Shown: piece by piece, positions 1 through 8,292 of the stretch | How the letters are laid out: each line of letters opens with the position of its first letter | Numbering within the stretch: the first letter of the stretch is position 1 | Source of the DNA: AG-12 sp027319585 | GTDB lineage: Bacteria; Chloroflexota; Dormibacteria; Aeolococcales; Bog-877 | Assembly (NCBI GenBank): GCA_027319585.1 | Contig: DAHVMY010000010.1 | Span: forward strand, 1 to 48,469 | Direction: 5' to 3' | DNA: 48,469 nucleotides | The notes under the pieces: generated by a model | What the model was told of the DNA's origin: nothing | The model's input: the letters and a program-made list of their open reading frames with translations, nothing else | The model's database searches: none | Translations under genes and position numbers: made by a program

Positions 1-265
1 GCTCCCTAACCTCCGGGGAGACCCCGTGGGCGGTGAGCACCACGGTGCCCTCCTTCACCTTCTCCAGCGCCTCCAGCCGAGAGGGGGCGTCCACCAGCTG
101 GACCCCACGGTCGGCGAACTCCCTGGTCACGTGTTCGTTGTGGACCAGGTAGCCCAGCATCGCCACCGGTTCGCCGGGATGCTGCTCGGAGGCCACCCGC
201 AGCGCCCGGATCGCCTCCACCACCCCGTGGCAGTAGCCGCGAGGGGTGATCTTCACCACCTCCAT
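1..265 (-). CDS. ispH: 4-hydroxy-3-methylbut-2-enyl diphosphate reductase, N-terminal part (cut by window edge)
   Basis: IspH (LytB) is a cytosolic iron-sulphur enzyme that makes IPP and DMAPP in the last step of the MEP isoprenoid pathway. Only the first 88 codons are in the window; the gene runs off the left edge. Translation from ATG at 265 gives MEVVKITPRGYCHGVVEAI, the typical IspH start, with the first cluster-binding cysteine in GYCHGV. LVHNEHV and LTAHGVSPEV follow, the conserved histidine regions of the family. This frame is short and easily missed in ORF listings. A -10 box TAGGAT lies at 278-273, seven bases before the ATG, and its TAG is the stop codon of the upstream spoIIM-like gene, so ispH probably has its own leaderless transcript. 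The family call is firm; the promoter is inference. Confidence 0.9.
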   Translation of the reverse strand, partial: MEVVKITPRGYCHGVVEAIRALRVASEQHPGEPVAMLGYLVHNEHVTREFADRGVQLVDAPSRLEALEKVKEGTVVLTAHGVSPEVRE

Positions 266-272
266 CCACTTG

Positions 273-278
273 ATCCTA
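273..278 (-). promoter_or_regulatory. -10 box of a leaderless promoter for ispH
   Basis: TAGGAT read on the minus strand, followed by seven bases and then the ispH ATG. The first three bases are also the stop codon of the upstream SpoIIM-like gene. No -35 box is evident. Confidence 0.45.
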
Positions 279-1286
279 CCAGTCGCCCGAAATCGGCCCG
301 AAAGTCGCTCGTCCCTCGGTCCGGCCGGGGTCGGAGGCGCGCCCTGCCAGCAGCAGCCAGGAGTAGAGCAGGATCCCCGACCCCGCTCCCACCCCCAGCT
401 TGACGGTGGGCGGAAGTGGAGAGGGGGTGACGAACCCCTCGATGACACCCGCCACCACCAGCAGGCAGGCCATGCCCAGCGCCAGCTCCACCGCGGGGCG
501 GGCGGCCAGGGTCAGGGCGGTGGACCGCCGCTGCAGCCCTGGGCGCAGCCAGGCGTCCCCCAGGCGCAGGCCGGCGCCGGCGGCGGCGCAGATCACGCTC
601 AGCTCGATCACGCCGTGGGGGACGATCAGCGACCAGAACTGGACGTCGAGGCCGGCGGCGTGACTGGCGCTCGCCAGCACGCCCAGCATGAAGCCGTTCT
701 CGAGGAGCAGGGCCACGGTGGGGAGCCCCAGCAACAACCCCAGCACGCAGGCCAGGGCCGCCACCCGGATGTTGTTCTGAATGATGAAGGCCGAAAGCTG
801 GGAGCCGAACTGGCCGCTCAGGGCGACCGGATTGCCGAGGTGGTGGGAGTCGACGCTGGCCTGGAACCCGGCCGGCAGCAGCCCGACCAGGTCGGGGCGG
901 AGCGCCACCGCCGCCCAGCCGGCGGCCACCCCAATCAACAGGCAGGAGGCGGCCAGGAGGGTGTACGGAGCCAGCTCCCGGAACCGCCGGGGCAGCCCGA
1001 AGGCGAAGAAGCCAGGCAGCGCCGCCAGGCCGGGGCCGGCTCGCCGGTAGAGGAGGGGCTGGGCCGTGGTCAACAGGGTCTGGAGGTAGGTCGTGAGCTC
1101 CGAGCCGGGATAATCCCGCCGGCAGGTGGCGAGGTCGCCACTGGTCATGCGGATCAGTAGGGCCAGGCGGTCGATGTCGGCCGCCGAGGACCTCCGGACT
1201 CCCCGGCCGCGCAGGCGTTCGCTGGTGGACACCAGCTCGTCCCACAAGGGACGGCGCGCGGCGACGAAGTCCTCCGGCGGCCTCAC
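276..1286 (-). CDS. Stage II sporulation protein M family membrane protein (SpoIIM/DUF95)
   Basis: A 336-residue integral membrane protein starting at GTG 1286. The N-terminal 90 residues are soluble and helical (RPLWDELVSTSERLR). Several membrane segments follow (TLLAASCLLIGVAAGW, VAALACVLGLLLGLPTVALLL and later ones), with the family signature around NNIRVAALACVLG and GVIELS. In Bacillus SpoIIM acts with SpoIID and SpoIIP in engulfment, but homologues are common in non-sporulating Actinomycetota and Chloroflexota, where the role is unknown. It is divergent from an RDD-family gene; SpoIIM-like and RDD genes are often neighbours in those phyla. The stop TAG overlaps the probable ispH promoter. 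Family assignment is good; function is not established, and nothing else in the window suggests sporulation. Confidence 0.82.
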   Translation of the reverse strand: MRPPEDFVAARRPLWDELVSTSERLRGRGVRRSSAADIDRLALLIRMTSGDLATCRRDYPGSELTTYLQTLLTTAQPLLYRRAGPGLAALPGFFAFGLPRRFRELAPYTLLAASCLLIGVAAGWAAVALRPDLVGLLPAGFQASVDSHHLGNPVALSGQFGSQLSAFIIQNNIRVAALACVLGLLLGLPTVALLLENGFMLGVLASASHAAGLDVQFWSLIVPHGVIELSVICAAAGAGLRLGDAWLRPGLQRRSTALTLAARPAVELALGMACLLVVAGVIEGFVTPSPLPPTVKLGVGAGSGILLYSWLLLAGRASDPGRTEGRATFGPISGDW

Positions 1287-1332
1287 CGCGGCCGGCCTTC
1301 AACGAGGGCAGTGGCCGCGTCCGGCCGCGGTT

Positions 1333-1338
1333 TAAGAT
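1333..1338 (+). promoter_or_regulatory. -10 box for the RDD-family gene
   Basis: TAAGAT lies 11 bases before the chosen ATG at 1350, which would give a leader of only a few bases. It supports ATG 1350 over the longer frame opening at 1311. Confidence 0.35.
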
Positions 1339-1349
1339 GCCAACCGGGC

Positions 1350-2126
1350 ATGCAGCAGGAATTCGGATACCGCACTCCGGAGAGCCTCCTCCTCTCGCAG
1401 CCGCTGGCGGGCATCGGGTCGCGGGGGCTGGCGGCGGTGGTCGACACGGCGATCATCCTGGTCATCATGCTGGCACTGGTCTTTGGCGCGTTGGCGCTCG
1501 ACGCCCTCTCCCCCTCCTTGTCCGGCGTGGAGTCGCTGCTCATCCCCCTGGTGGTGGTGGCATCGGTGGTGCCCGTGGCCTACTACGTGGTCTGCGAGGT
1601 GTCCACCGCCGGGCGCTCACCCGGAAAGCTCATCTTCGGCCTGCGCGTGGTCGACCTGCAGGGGGTCCCCGTGGGGGCCGCCGACTCCTTGGTGCGGAAC
1701 CTGATCCGGATCTTGGACTTCCTCCCGCTCCTGTACGGCATCGGGGTGGTGACCATGTTCGCCGGTGGCCGCTCCCGCCGGCTCGGCGATCTCGCGGCGG
1801 GCACTGTCGTGGTCCACGACCATGGGGTGCGCCGCCTCGCCGAGGATCGGATCCCGGCTGAGCCCGCGCTCTCGGCCGGACTCGACCCCGGTCTTCCGCT
1901 GGTGGCGGTGGAGCGCTGCGGGCGCTTCGAGCTCGAGCTGCTGGGGGAGTTCCTGCGCCGCTCGGGGCTCGGCCCGGACCGGCGGCGACAGGTGGCGCGC
2001 GATCTAGTCGCCGCCATCTCCGCCCGGGCCGGGGTCAGGTTGGATGAGGGGGCGGAGGGGGAGGATCCCGTCCACCTGGTGGAGCGCTCCTACCTGCAGC
2101 TGCGGCAGCGCCTCACCGGTCCCTGA
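1350..2126 (+). CDS. RDD family membrane protein
   Basis: A 258-residue protein with the RDD domain over about residues 15-175. The conserved Arg and first Asp are in SRGLAAVVDTAI, the loop SPGKLIFGLRVVD follows, and the closing motif is RRLGDLAAGTVVV. Three or four membrane helices are visible. The last 80 residues (after about 178) are a soluble tail, LELLGEFLRRSGLGPDRR onward, not part of the basic domain. RDD proteins have been linked to transport or ion homeostasis in some bacteria, but the general function is unknown. ATG 1350 is preferred to the opening at 1311 because the domain begins just after it and a -10 box precedes it. The 3' end overlaps the convergent 2113-2472 gene by 14 bases. 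Confidence 0.85.
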   Translation: MQQEFGYRTPESLLLSQPLAGIGSRGLAAVVDTAIILVIMLALVFGALALDALSPSLSGVESLLIPLVVVASVVPVAYYVVCEVSTAGRSPGKLIFGLRVVDLQGVPVGAADSLVRNLIRILDFLPLLYGIGVVTMFAGGRSRRLGDLAAGTVVVHDHGVRRLAEDRIPAEPALSAGLDPGLPLVAVERCGRFELELLGEFLRRSGLGPDRRRQVARDLVAAISARAGVRLDEGAEGEDPVHLVERSYLQLRQRLTGP

Positions 2127-2472
2127 TTGCCGCCTGATCCCGTGCCGGATGCGGCCGGATCCGCAGGCGCCGCGGTCTCTCCCTGGCCACCTCGTCGCGA
2201 CCTGGGGGTTCCGGATCCTCGGGCTGCCGACTCCGTTCGGGGGAACGGTTGCGCTGCGACTCCAGGTTGCGGCGGACCGTCGTCGGGCGCCGGGAGGCAT
2301 CGACCACGGACTCCATGAAGGCCCAGCAGCGATAGGCGGCATAGGCGGCCAGCCCCAGCATGGTGAGCGAGGCCACCACGTTCAGTAGTCCTGCCAGGGG
2401 GGGCACCAGGATCGCGAGCGCCGCACAGCCGCCGATCACCGCCAGCCCGGTCCGGAACCTGTGCCTCCCCAT
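2113..2472 (-). CDS. Small membrane protein of unknown function
   Basis: A 119-residue protein. The first 50 residues hold two hydrophobic stretches (LAVIGGCAALAILVPPLAGL and VVASLTMLGLAAYAAYRC). The C-terminal 65 residues are very rich in Arg, Pro and Glu, probably a disordered cytoplasmic tail. No family is recognised. It starts at ATG 2472, divergent from the zinc-ribbon gene at 2517 with only 44 bases between them, and it converges on the RDD gene with a short overlap. The hydrophobic pattern supports a real gene. Confidence 0.55.
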   Translation of the reverse strand: MGRHRFRTGLAVIGGCAALAILVPPLAGLLNVVASLTMLGLAAYAAYRCWAFMESVVDASRRPTTVRRNLESQRNRSPERSRQPEDPEPPGRDEVARERPRRLRIRPHPARDQAAIRDR

Positions 2473-2516
2473 CGGCTGGGGAAGTCCGCCCGAGGGCCGG
2501 TGCGGGGCGGGGTAGC

Positions 2517-3128
2517 ATGGTTGGTCTGAGCGCCTTAATCCGTCCTGACCACGGTGTCGGGCCCCACCCCCATCGCTCCTGGCTGCATCTGCTGGCCTTG
2601 GAACCCGGCTTTATGCCATCGGAGCGCACCCTCGTCGCGGTCCGGTCGGCTCTGGTCGAAGCCGGACTGGCGGTGCCCGCACCCGATGGAGGGCTGCAGC
2701 CAGGACCCGAGTTCGCCAGCGTCCTGGGCGCGTCGGCGAGCCCGGCCATCCCACGGCTGGCCGGCCCCATCCGCGGGTCGGTGACCGTGGAGGCCGGGAT
2801 CTGGCGCTGCTATCCGGACCCCGGACCGCAGGGGTTCCAGTCCGACCCGGTCACCGCCTACACCGCCGCCTGCCCGAGCTGCGGTGGGTCCCTCAACTTC
2901 TTCCTGCTGCGCTTCCCCGACCCCGATCCGTACCAGGCGGTCTGCCCCCACTGTCAGGGGGTGATCTCGGTGCTGGAGCTGCACTGGTCTCCGGAGCTCC
3001 CCAAGGGTAGGTTCGAGGTCACCTTCGGCGACCTCCCAACCCGCGCGTCGCTGCGCGCGCACCCTGTCTTCCCCGAGCTCCAGCTAATCGTCGGGACCCC
3101 CCTGCGGGAGGTGCACGTCACGCTCTGA
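2517..3128 (+). CDS. Hypothetical protein with a CxxC zinc-ribbon
   Basis: A 203-residue soluble protein of no recognised family. Residues about 120-147 carry two CxxC knuckles, ACPSCGGSLNFF and AVCPHCQGV, spaced like a structural zinc ribbon. The N-terminal 70 residues look like a small helical region (SERTLVAVRSALVEAGL). The sequence TAGCAT overlaps the start codon; it may be a -10 box, in which case translation begins at a later codon. The gene ends in a hairpin shared with the convergent aldehyde dehydrogenase gene. Confidence 0.6.
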   Translation: MVGLSALIRPDHGVGPHPHRSWLHLLALEPGFMPSERTLVAVRSALVEAGLAVPAPDGGLQPGPEFASVLGASASPAIPRLAGPIRGSVTVEAGIWRCYPDPGPQGFQSDPVTAYTAACPSCGGSLNFFLLRFPDPDPYQAVCPHCQGVISVLELHWSPELPKGRFEVTFGDLPTRASLRAHPVFPELQLIVGTPLREVHVTL

Positions 3129-3142
3129 CCAGAGGTGGTCAG
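3125..3142. terminator. Bidirectional hairpin between convergent genes
   Basis: Perfect inverted repeat CTGACCA-GAGG-TGGTCAG. The left arm contains the stop codon of the plus-strand zinc-ribbon gene and the right arm contains the stop codon of the minus-strand aldehyde dehydrogenase gene. There is no T tract on either side, so termination is inferred from position and symmetry. Confidence 0.5.
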
Positions 3143-4617
3143 GAGAGGTCGATCACCGCCGTGCGGATGTCGGACATGTCCATCAGGGTCCACTTGCCGC
3201 CGATCCGGCCCCAGCCGCTGCGCTTGCCGCCCGCGCCGCCGAAGGGCATGTTGATGTCCCAGTAGTCGGTGGTGTCGTTAACGATCACCTGCCCCACCTG
3301 CAGCTGTTCGGCGAATCGGAATGCCCGGGCGAGGTCGCGGGTGAAGACCGCCGCCTGCAGACCCAGGTCGTCCGCGTTCGCCAGCTCCAGGAGCTCCCGG
3401 TCGCCGGCCGCCACGGTGATCGGGAGCAAGGGCCCGAACGACTCCTCGCGGAACGCCGCCATCGAGGGCAGGACCCCATCCAGGACCGTGTACTGGTAGT
3501 AGAGCGGGGTGGGCATGTTCTGCTGCCGGGAGCCGCCGATCAGGAGGCGTGCGCCCCGGCTGACCGCATCCGCCAGGTGGCGGTCCATCTTGGCGGCCAC
3601 GGCCTCGTTGTTGAGCGGGCCGAGGTTGACCTCGGGAGCGAACGGGTCTCCCAGGTGGACCCTCCTGGCCTCCTCCAGGCAGGCCTCCACGAACTGGGGA
3701 TGCACGGAGCGGTCGACCAGCACCCGCTCGGTGGCGCAGCACACCTGGCCCGAGCAAAGGTAGGCGCCATAGGTGGCGGCACGCGCCGCCCGCTCCAGAT
3801 CGGCGTCGGCACACACCACCATCGGACCGTTCCCGGAGCATTCCATGATCGTTCGGCGCAAACCCGCCGCCGCCTGGATCCGGGCGCCGGTCGCCGAGGA
3901 GCCGATGAATCCGATGGCATCGAATCCCTCCGCCTGGAGCAGCATCTCCCCGACCTCACCGCCCCCGGGCAGGATGTTCACGAGCCCTCTGGGCAGCCCG
4001 GCCGCTTCGAAGGCCGCCATCGCCTCCAGCACCGCCAGGCAGGTGTGCGCCGGGGGCTTGACCACCAGGGCGTTGCCGGTCGCCAGTCCCGGAGCCACGA
4101 ACTCGGCCATCATCAGCACCGGGAAGTTCCAGGGGGTGATGATGGCCCAGGTGCCGACCGGCCGGCGGAAGGTGAGCATCCGCTTGGAGGGATCGGTCAC
4201 CGGCAGGGTCTCGCCGTTGAGCCGCACCAGGTCCTCGGCATGGAGGTGGAACAATCGGGCCGCCTCCTCCACATCGCTCACTGACTCCGCCAGCGGCTTG
4301 CCCTGCTCCAGCGTCTGCAGACGGGCCAGCTCAGCCACCCTGGCCGTGATCTCGGCTCCGATCCGGTGGCAGAGCTCCGCCCGTTGGAATGCCCCCTCCT
4401 CCCGCCAGGCCCGCTGCGCCAGCCGGGCGGCCGCCACCGCCTGGTGCACGTCCGCGCGGGTGGGCACCGGCACCTCGGCGACGACCTCGCCGGTGACCGG
4501 GCTGACCAAAGGGACACTCTCCTTCGTCGCCCGCCACTCCCCGTCAATGTAGAGCTGCAGGCGCCTGGGCTCGGCGCCCACCTCTGCTGCGGCCCGCCCC
4601 GCGAAGTCAAGGGTCAT
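3139..4617 (-). CDS. NAD(P)-dependent aldehyde dehydrogenase
   Basis: A 492-residue member of the ALDH superfamily, full length. The cofactor-binding region is visible as TPWNFPVLM and VVKPPAHT, the general-base glutamate in MECSGNGPMVV, and the catalytic cysteine (about residue 292) in SGQVCCATERV. The usual ELGGK motif has become ECSGNG: the Glu is kept, the Lys is lost. It is the last gene of a minus-strand operon with a binding protein, an amidohydrolase and two permeases, so it probably oxidises an aldehyde derived from the imported compound; succinate semialdehyde is a plausible but unproven substrate. The start ATG 4617 has a good ribosome site, AAGGAG, about ten bases upstream. Confidence 0.88.
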   Translation of the reverse strand: MTLDFAGRAAAEVGAEPRRLQLYIDGEWRATKESVPLVSPVTGEVVAEVPVPTRADVHQAVAAARLAQRAWREEGAFQRAELCHRIGAEITARVAELARLQTLEQGKPLAESVSDVEEAARLFHLHAEDLVRLNGETLPVTDPSKRMLTFRRPVGTWAIITPWNFPVLMMAEFVAPGLATGNALVVKPPAHTCLAVLEAMAAFEAAGLPRGLVNILPGGGEVGEMLLQAEGFDAIGFIGSSATGARIQAAAGLRRTIMECSGNGPMVVCADADLERAARAATYGAYLCSGQVCCATERVLVDRSVHPQFVEACLEEARRVHLGDPFAPEVNLGPLNNEAVAAKMDRHLADAVSRGARLLIGGSRQQNMPTPLYYQYTVLDGVLPSMAAFREESFGPLLPITVAAGDRELLELANADDLGLQAAVFTRDLARAFRFAEQLQVGQVIVNDTTDYWDINMPFGGAGGKRSGWGRIGGKWTLMDMSDIRTAVIDLS

Positions 4618-4671
4618 TCTGGATTCTCCTTCTGGTCTTGTCTTGCCGTGAGGTCGGTTGCGGCTGGCCCC

Positions 4672-5643
4672 TCAGCGCTGCTGCAGCCGCTTCTCGACCA
4701 CGTCCCGCAGGCCGTCTCCCATCACGTTGATCGCGATCACGGTGAGCACGATCAGCACCCCCGCCGGCCAGAGCTCCCACCAGTAGCCGTTGAAGAGGTT
4801 GTTGATCCCGGTGGTCAGCATCTGCCCCCAGCTGGTGGCGGGCGGAGGCACCCCCAGTCCCAGAAAGCTGATGGCGGCGAAGGTGAGGATCGCGTCGGCC
4901 ACCTTCAGGGTTCCGTTCACCACCACCACCCCCAGGGCGTTGGGGAGCAGGTGCCGGAAGACGATCCTCCAGGAGCCGCCTCCGAAGCAGCGGGCGGCGG
5001 CCACGTAGTCGCGGGTGCGCAGACTGAGCACTTCGCCGCGCACCAGCCGGGCGGTGCTGAGCCAGCTGACCGAGGCGATGGCCAGGATGATCACCGGCAG
5101 CGAGGGCTGCACCAGCGCCGCCAGCAGGACCACGAAGAAGAGGAATGGGATGGAGAGCATCGCGTCGACGATGCGCATCATCACCGCGTCCAGAACCCCT
5201 CCGACCAGCCCCGCGATCGCTCCCCACAAAGTCCCGAACACGGTCGCGATGGCGGCCACGGCCAGGGCGACCTCCAGGGTCGCCTGGCCCCCCAGCATCA
5301 GCCGCCCCAGGATGTCGCGGCCCTCGGGGCTGGTGCCGAGCAGATGGCTCGGCGAGGGGGCGAGGTTGCCGTTGATCAGGTTGGTGGAGATCTGGTTGGT
5401 CTGGTAGAGAAGCGGGCCGACGTAGCAGAAGAGCAGCACCAGGACCAGGAACAGCGCTCCCGCCAGCGCGATCCGGTTGCCGGTGTAGACGCGCAGGTTC
5501 TCCAGCAGCAGCCGCCGGGAGCGCCCGACCTCGGCGTCCTCCGGCCGGCCCCCGCCCGCGCGGCCGTCGCCGGGCAAGGCGGCGGTCAGGTCCAGGTTGA
5601 GGGACGGGGAGGCGGCCAGCGGGGTGTCGGTGGCCTCAGCCAT
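4672..5643 (-). CDS. Peptide/nickel-type ABC transporter permease (OppC/DppC-like)
   Basis: A 323-residue inner-membrane permease. It has the OppC layout: a soluble N-terminal tail of about 40 residues, a first membrane helix (IALAGALFLVLVLLFCYVG), the segment LLGTSPEGRDILGRL typical of DppC proteins, then five more helices. The EAA-type loop that contacts the ATPase is at RDYVAAARCFGGGSWRIVF. The ATG overlaps the end of the OppB-like gene by eight bases, so the two are translationally coupled. No ATPase genes (OppD/OppF) lie nearby. Substrate is unknown; context suggests an amine, amide or small peptide. Confidence 0.9.
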   Translation of the reverse strand: MAEATDTPLAASPSLNLDLTAALPGDGRAGGGRPEDAEVGRSRRLLLENLRVYTGNRIALAGALFLVLVLLFCYVGPLLYQTNQISTNLINGNLAPSPSHLLGTSPEGRDILGRLMLGGQATLEVALAVAAIATVFGTLWGAIAGLVGGVLDAVMMRIVDAMLSIPFLFFVVLLAALVQPSLPVIILAIASVSWLSTARLVRGEVLSLRTRDYVAAARCFGGGSWRIVFRHLLPNALGVVVVNGTLKVADAILTFAAISFLGLGVPPPATSWGQMLTTGINNLFNGYWWELWPAGVLIVLTVIAINVMGDGLRDVVEKRLQQR

Positions 5644-6577
5644 AGCGGATCCTCGGGTCCAGCACCATGTAGAGGAGGTCGGCGACCAGATTGCCGACCA
5701 CGACCGCGGTGCTGATCAGCAGGATCACCCCCAAAAGGACCGGATAGTCCCGATCCTGGGCGCCATTCCAGAAGAGCAGGCCGGTGCCGGGGAAGTCGAA
5801 CAGCGCCTCCACGATCAGGGAGCCGCTGATCACGTACGGGAAGCTGATCCCGATCAGGCTCACGGTGGGCAGCATGGAGTTGCGCAGGACGTGGCGGCTC
5901 AGGATCCGTCCCCACCCTGCGCCCTTGGCGCGGGCGGTGCGCACGTAATCCTCGAGCAGGTTGTCGATCACCGCCGAGCGCATGTAGCGGCTGAAGTAGG
6001 CGACGTTGCCCAGCATCAGGGTGCCGGTGGGGAGCACCAGCGCGCTCACGCTGTCCCCCAGGTTGACCCCGAAGTGGATCGCGGTCGGGGGCAGCAGGTT
6101 GAACTCGATGTTGAACACGATGATCCCGATCACCCCGAGCAGGAAGCTGGGCATCGAGTACAGGGCCAGCAGCAGGAAGGAGAGGCCGTAGTCGATGTCG
6201 CGGTTGCGGCGGATGCCCTGGATCAGCCCCAGGGGGATGGAGACCGCGATCGCCAGAAACAAAGCGATCCCGACCATCAGCAGATCCCGGGGGAAGTACT
6301 CCGCCAGCAGCGCCGAGACCGGGGAGTTCAGCTTGTAGGAGAAGCCGAGGTTGCCGTGGAGCGCCTGCCAGAGCCAGATCCCGTACTGGACCGGGAGCGG
6401 CTTGTTGAGCCCCTCCTGGGCGGCCAGCTGGGCGACCGCGTGCGGGCTGGCCTTCGGCCCCAGCTGGGCGCGGACCAACCCTCCCGGGAGCACGTGGAGC
6501 AGGGTGAAGACCAAGAGGCTGACCAACAGCATCACCAGGATGGATTGCAGCAGCCGCTGCACGATGTAGCGGGTCAC
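5636..6577 (-). CDS. Peptide/nickel-type ABC transporter permease (OppB/DppB-like)
   Basis: A 313-residue permease with six predicted helices. It opens with TRYIVQRLLQSILVMLLVS, the standard DppB N-terminus, and carries DYGLSFLLLALYSMPSFLLG and the EAA loop DYVRTARAKGAGWGRIL. It starts at GTG 6577 with a strong ribosome site (GAGGAGG) just upstream. It pairs with the OppC-like gene to form the transmembrane channel and lies behind the amidohydrolase and binding-protein genes in the same operon. Confidence 0.9.
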   Translation of the reverse strand: MTRYIVQRLLQSILVMLLVSLLVFTLLHVLPGGLVRAQLGPKASPHAVAQLAAQEGLNKPLPVQYGIWLWQALHGNLGFSYKLNSPVSALLAEYFPRDLLMVGIALFLAIAVSIPLGLIQGIRRNRDIDYGLSFLLLALYSMPSFLLGVIGIIVFNIEFNLLPPTAIHFGVNLGDSVSALVLPTGTLMLGNVAYFSRYMRSAVIDNLLEDYVRTARAKGAGWGRILSRHVLRNSMLPTVSLIGISFPYVISGSLIVEALFDFPGTGLLFWNGAQDRDYPVLLGVILLISTAVVVGNLVADLLYMVLDPRIRYG

Positions 6578-6623
6578 GGCCCTCCTCTTCCGCAGCGCCG
6601 CCCGGGACAGCCGCTGGGCTTGG

Positions 6624-8282
6624 TCACACCGTTCCCCGGTCGTAGACCGCCTGGCCGCCGACCAGGGTCAGCTGCACGGCCGCCTGGGGGAGGTGGCGCG
6701 GCTCGAGCTCGAAGGGGTTGGTCGCCAGCACCACCAGGTCGGCCATCTTTCCCGGGCTGAGGGTCCCGGCCTCGGCATCCAGGTGGTTGACGAAGGCCGA
6801 GCCGGCGGTGAAGGCCGCAAGCGCATCCTCCATCGGCAGGGCCTGCTCCGCCAGAAAGGGCTCTGGAGGGGCGCCACCTTGCACCTCCGCCACCCTGGTT
6901 GCTGCGACTGCGATCTCGGCCAGCGGGTCGGCGGTCGAGACCGGCCAGTCGGACCCACCTGCGAGGACGGCCCCCTGGTCCTTGAGGCTCCTGAAGGGGT
7001 ACTGCTGGCGGGCCCGCTCTGATCCCAGAAAGGGGATGGTCAGCTCGTCCATCTGCGGCTCATGGCAGGCCCAGAAAGGTTGCATGTTGGCGACCACCTG
7101 GAGCTCGTGGAATCGGGGCAGGTCGCTGGGATGGATCAGCTGGATGTGGGCGATGTGATGGCGGGGGTCCGGGGCGGACACGGGCCCGCTGCCGCGCGCC
7201 GCCTCCACCGCGTCGAGGGCGACCCTGACCGCACGGTCCCCGATCGCGTGGAAGTGGAGCTGAAACCCCAGGCGGTGCAGGCGGGTGCTCGCGGCCCGCG
7301 CCAGCTCCGGCTCCAGGAACAGGTGGCCACTTCCCAGTTGCCGCCCGGCACGATCGCCCGCCTGGTTCCGGTAGGGCTCCAGCAGGGCGGCCGTGAACGT
7401 CTCCATCACCCCATCCAGCATGATCTTGACGCTGCCGGCGTCCAGTCCGGCCGCCCGGAGCTCCGCCCGGCGTGCCGCCAGCTCCTCCACCTGCTCGAGG
7501 CCGCGATCCCGCTCCCACCAGAGAGCCAGGCGGACCCTGGCGGTCAGCCTCCCGGCCGCCTTGAGTTGGGCGTAGGCTCGTTCGGCCTCCCGGTCCACCA
7601 TGGCGTCCTGCCAGCCGGAGATGCCCAGGCTGTGGAGGTGGCGCTGCGCCTGGAGCAGGGCGGCCACCGTCTCATCCTCCGAAGGGCTTGGCAACAACCG
7701 GCTCACCAGCGCCATGGCCGCCTCGTGAAGGGTCCCCGAGGGCTCGCCGGAGGAGTCACGCTCGATGCGCCCATGCTCCGGATCCGGCGTGGTCCGGTCG
7801 ATGCCCGCCTGCCGGAGGGCAGCGGAGTTCACCCAGGCGCTGTGGCCGTCGCGGTTGGTCAGAAACGCCGGCCGGTCTGCGGTCACCGAGTCCAGCAGCA
7901 GGCGGTCCGGGGTGCCGCCGGGGAAGCTCTCCATCGACCAGCCCTTGCCGCTGATCCAGCCCCCCTCCGGATGGGAGCTCACGTACTCGGCGACGCGTTC
8001 CAGGCAAGCGGCCGCGGTCAGCCTGCCCTCCAGATCGCAGCTGCGCTGCTGGAGCCCTCCGTGCAGGGGGTGGCAGTGGGCGTCCTGGAACGCGGGGAAG
8101 GCCGCCTTGCCATGCAGGTCCAGGGCCTCGTGGTCCGGGCCCAGCTGGGCCCGCGCCTGGGCCAGCGGCCCGGCGGCGGCGACCCTCCCGTCGCGCACCG
8201 CCAGGGCCTCGACCCAGGGGGCTTCAGGACAACCGGTCCAGATCGGGCCACCCGCGATGAGAAGACCCCGGCTGTGACCCAA
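6624..8282 (-). CDS. Metal-dependent amidohydrolase (YtcJ/Amidohydro_3 type)
   Basis: A 552-residue cytosolic TIM-barrel hydrolase of the amidohydrolase superfamily. The N-terminal beta-sandwich (LLIAGGPIWTG, ALAVRDGRVAAAG) leads into the metal-binding HxH in FQDAHCHPLHGG. HFHAIGDRAV, HIAHIQLIHP and the late Asp in AGGSDWPVS follow, and the C-terminal sandwich ends with KMADLVVLATNPFEL. Family members cleave amide or formamide bonds, but most have no known substrate. The start is TTG 8282 with GGGGAAG upstream, only 10 bases after the binding-protein stop, so it is the second gene of the transport operon. It probably hydrolyses the imported compound or its derivative. Confidence 0.85.
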   Translation of the reverse strand: MGHSRGLLIAGGPIWTGCPEAPWVEALAVRDGRVAAAGPLAQARAQLGPDHEALDLHGKAAFPAFQDAHCHPLHGGLQQRSCDLEGRLTAAACLERVAEYVSSHPEGGWISGKGWSMESFPGGTPDRLLLDSVTADRPAFLTNRDGHSAWVNSAALRQAGIDRTTPDPEHGRIERDSSGEPSGTLHEAAMALVSRLLPSPSEDETVAALLQAQRHLHSLGISGWQDAMVDREAERAYAQLKAAGRLTARVRLALWWERDRGLEQVEELAARRAELRAAGLDAGSVKIMLDGVMETFTAALLEPYRNQAGDRAGRQLGSGHLFLEPELARAASTRLHRLGFQLHFHAIGDRAVRVALDAVEAARGSGPVSAPDPRHHIAHIQLIHPSDLPRFHELQVVANMQPFWACHEPQMDELTIPFLGSERARQQYPFRSLKDQGAVLAGGSDWPVSTADPLAEIAVAATRVAEVQGGAPPEPFLAEQALPMEDALAAFTAGSAFVNHLDAEAGTLSPGKMADLVVLATNPFELEPRHLPQAAVQLTLVGGQAVYDRGTV

Positions 8283-8292
8283 CGAGCTTCCC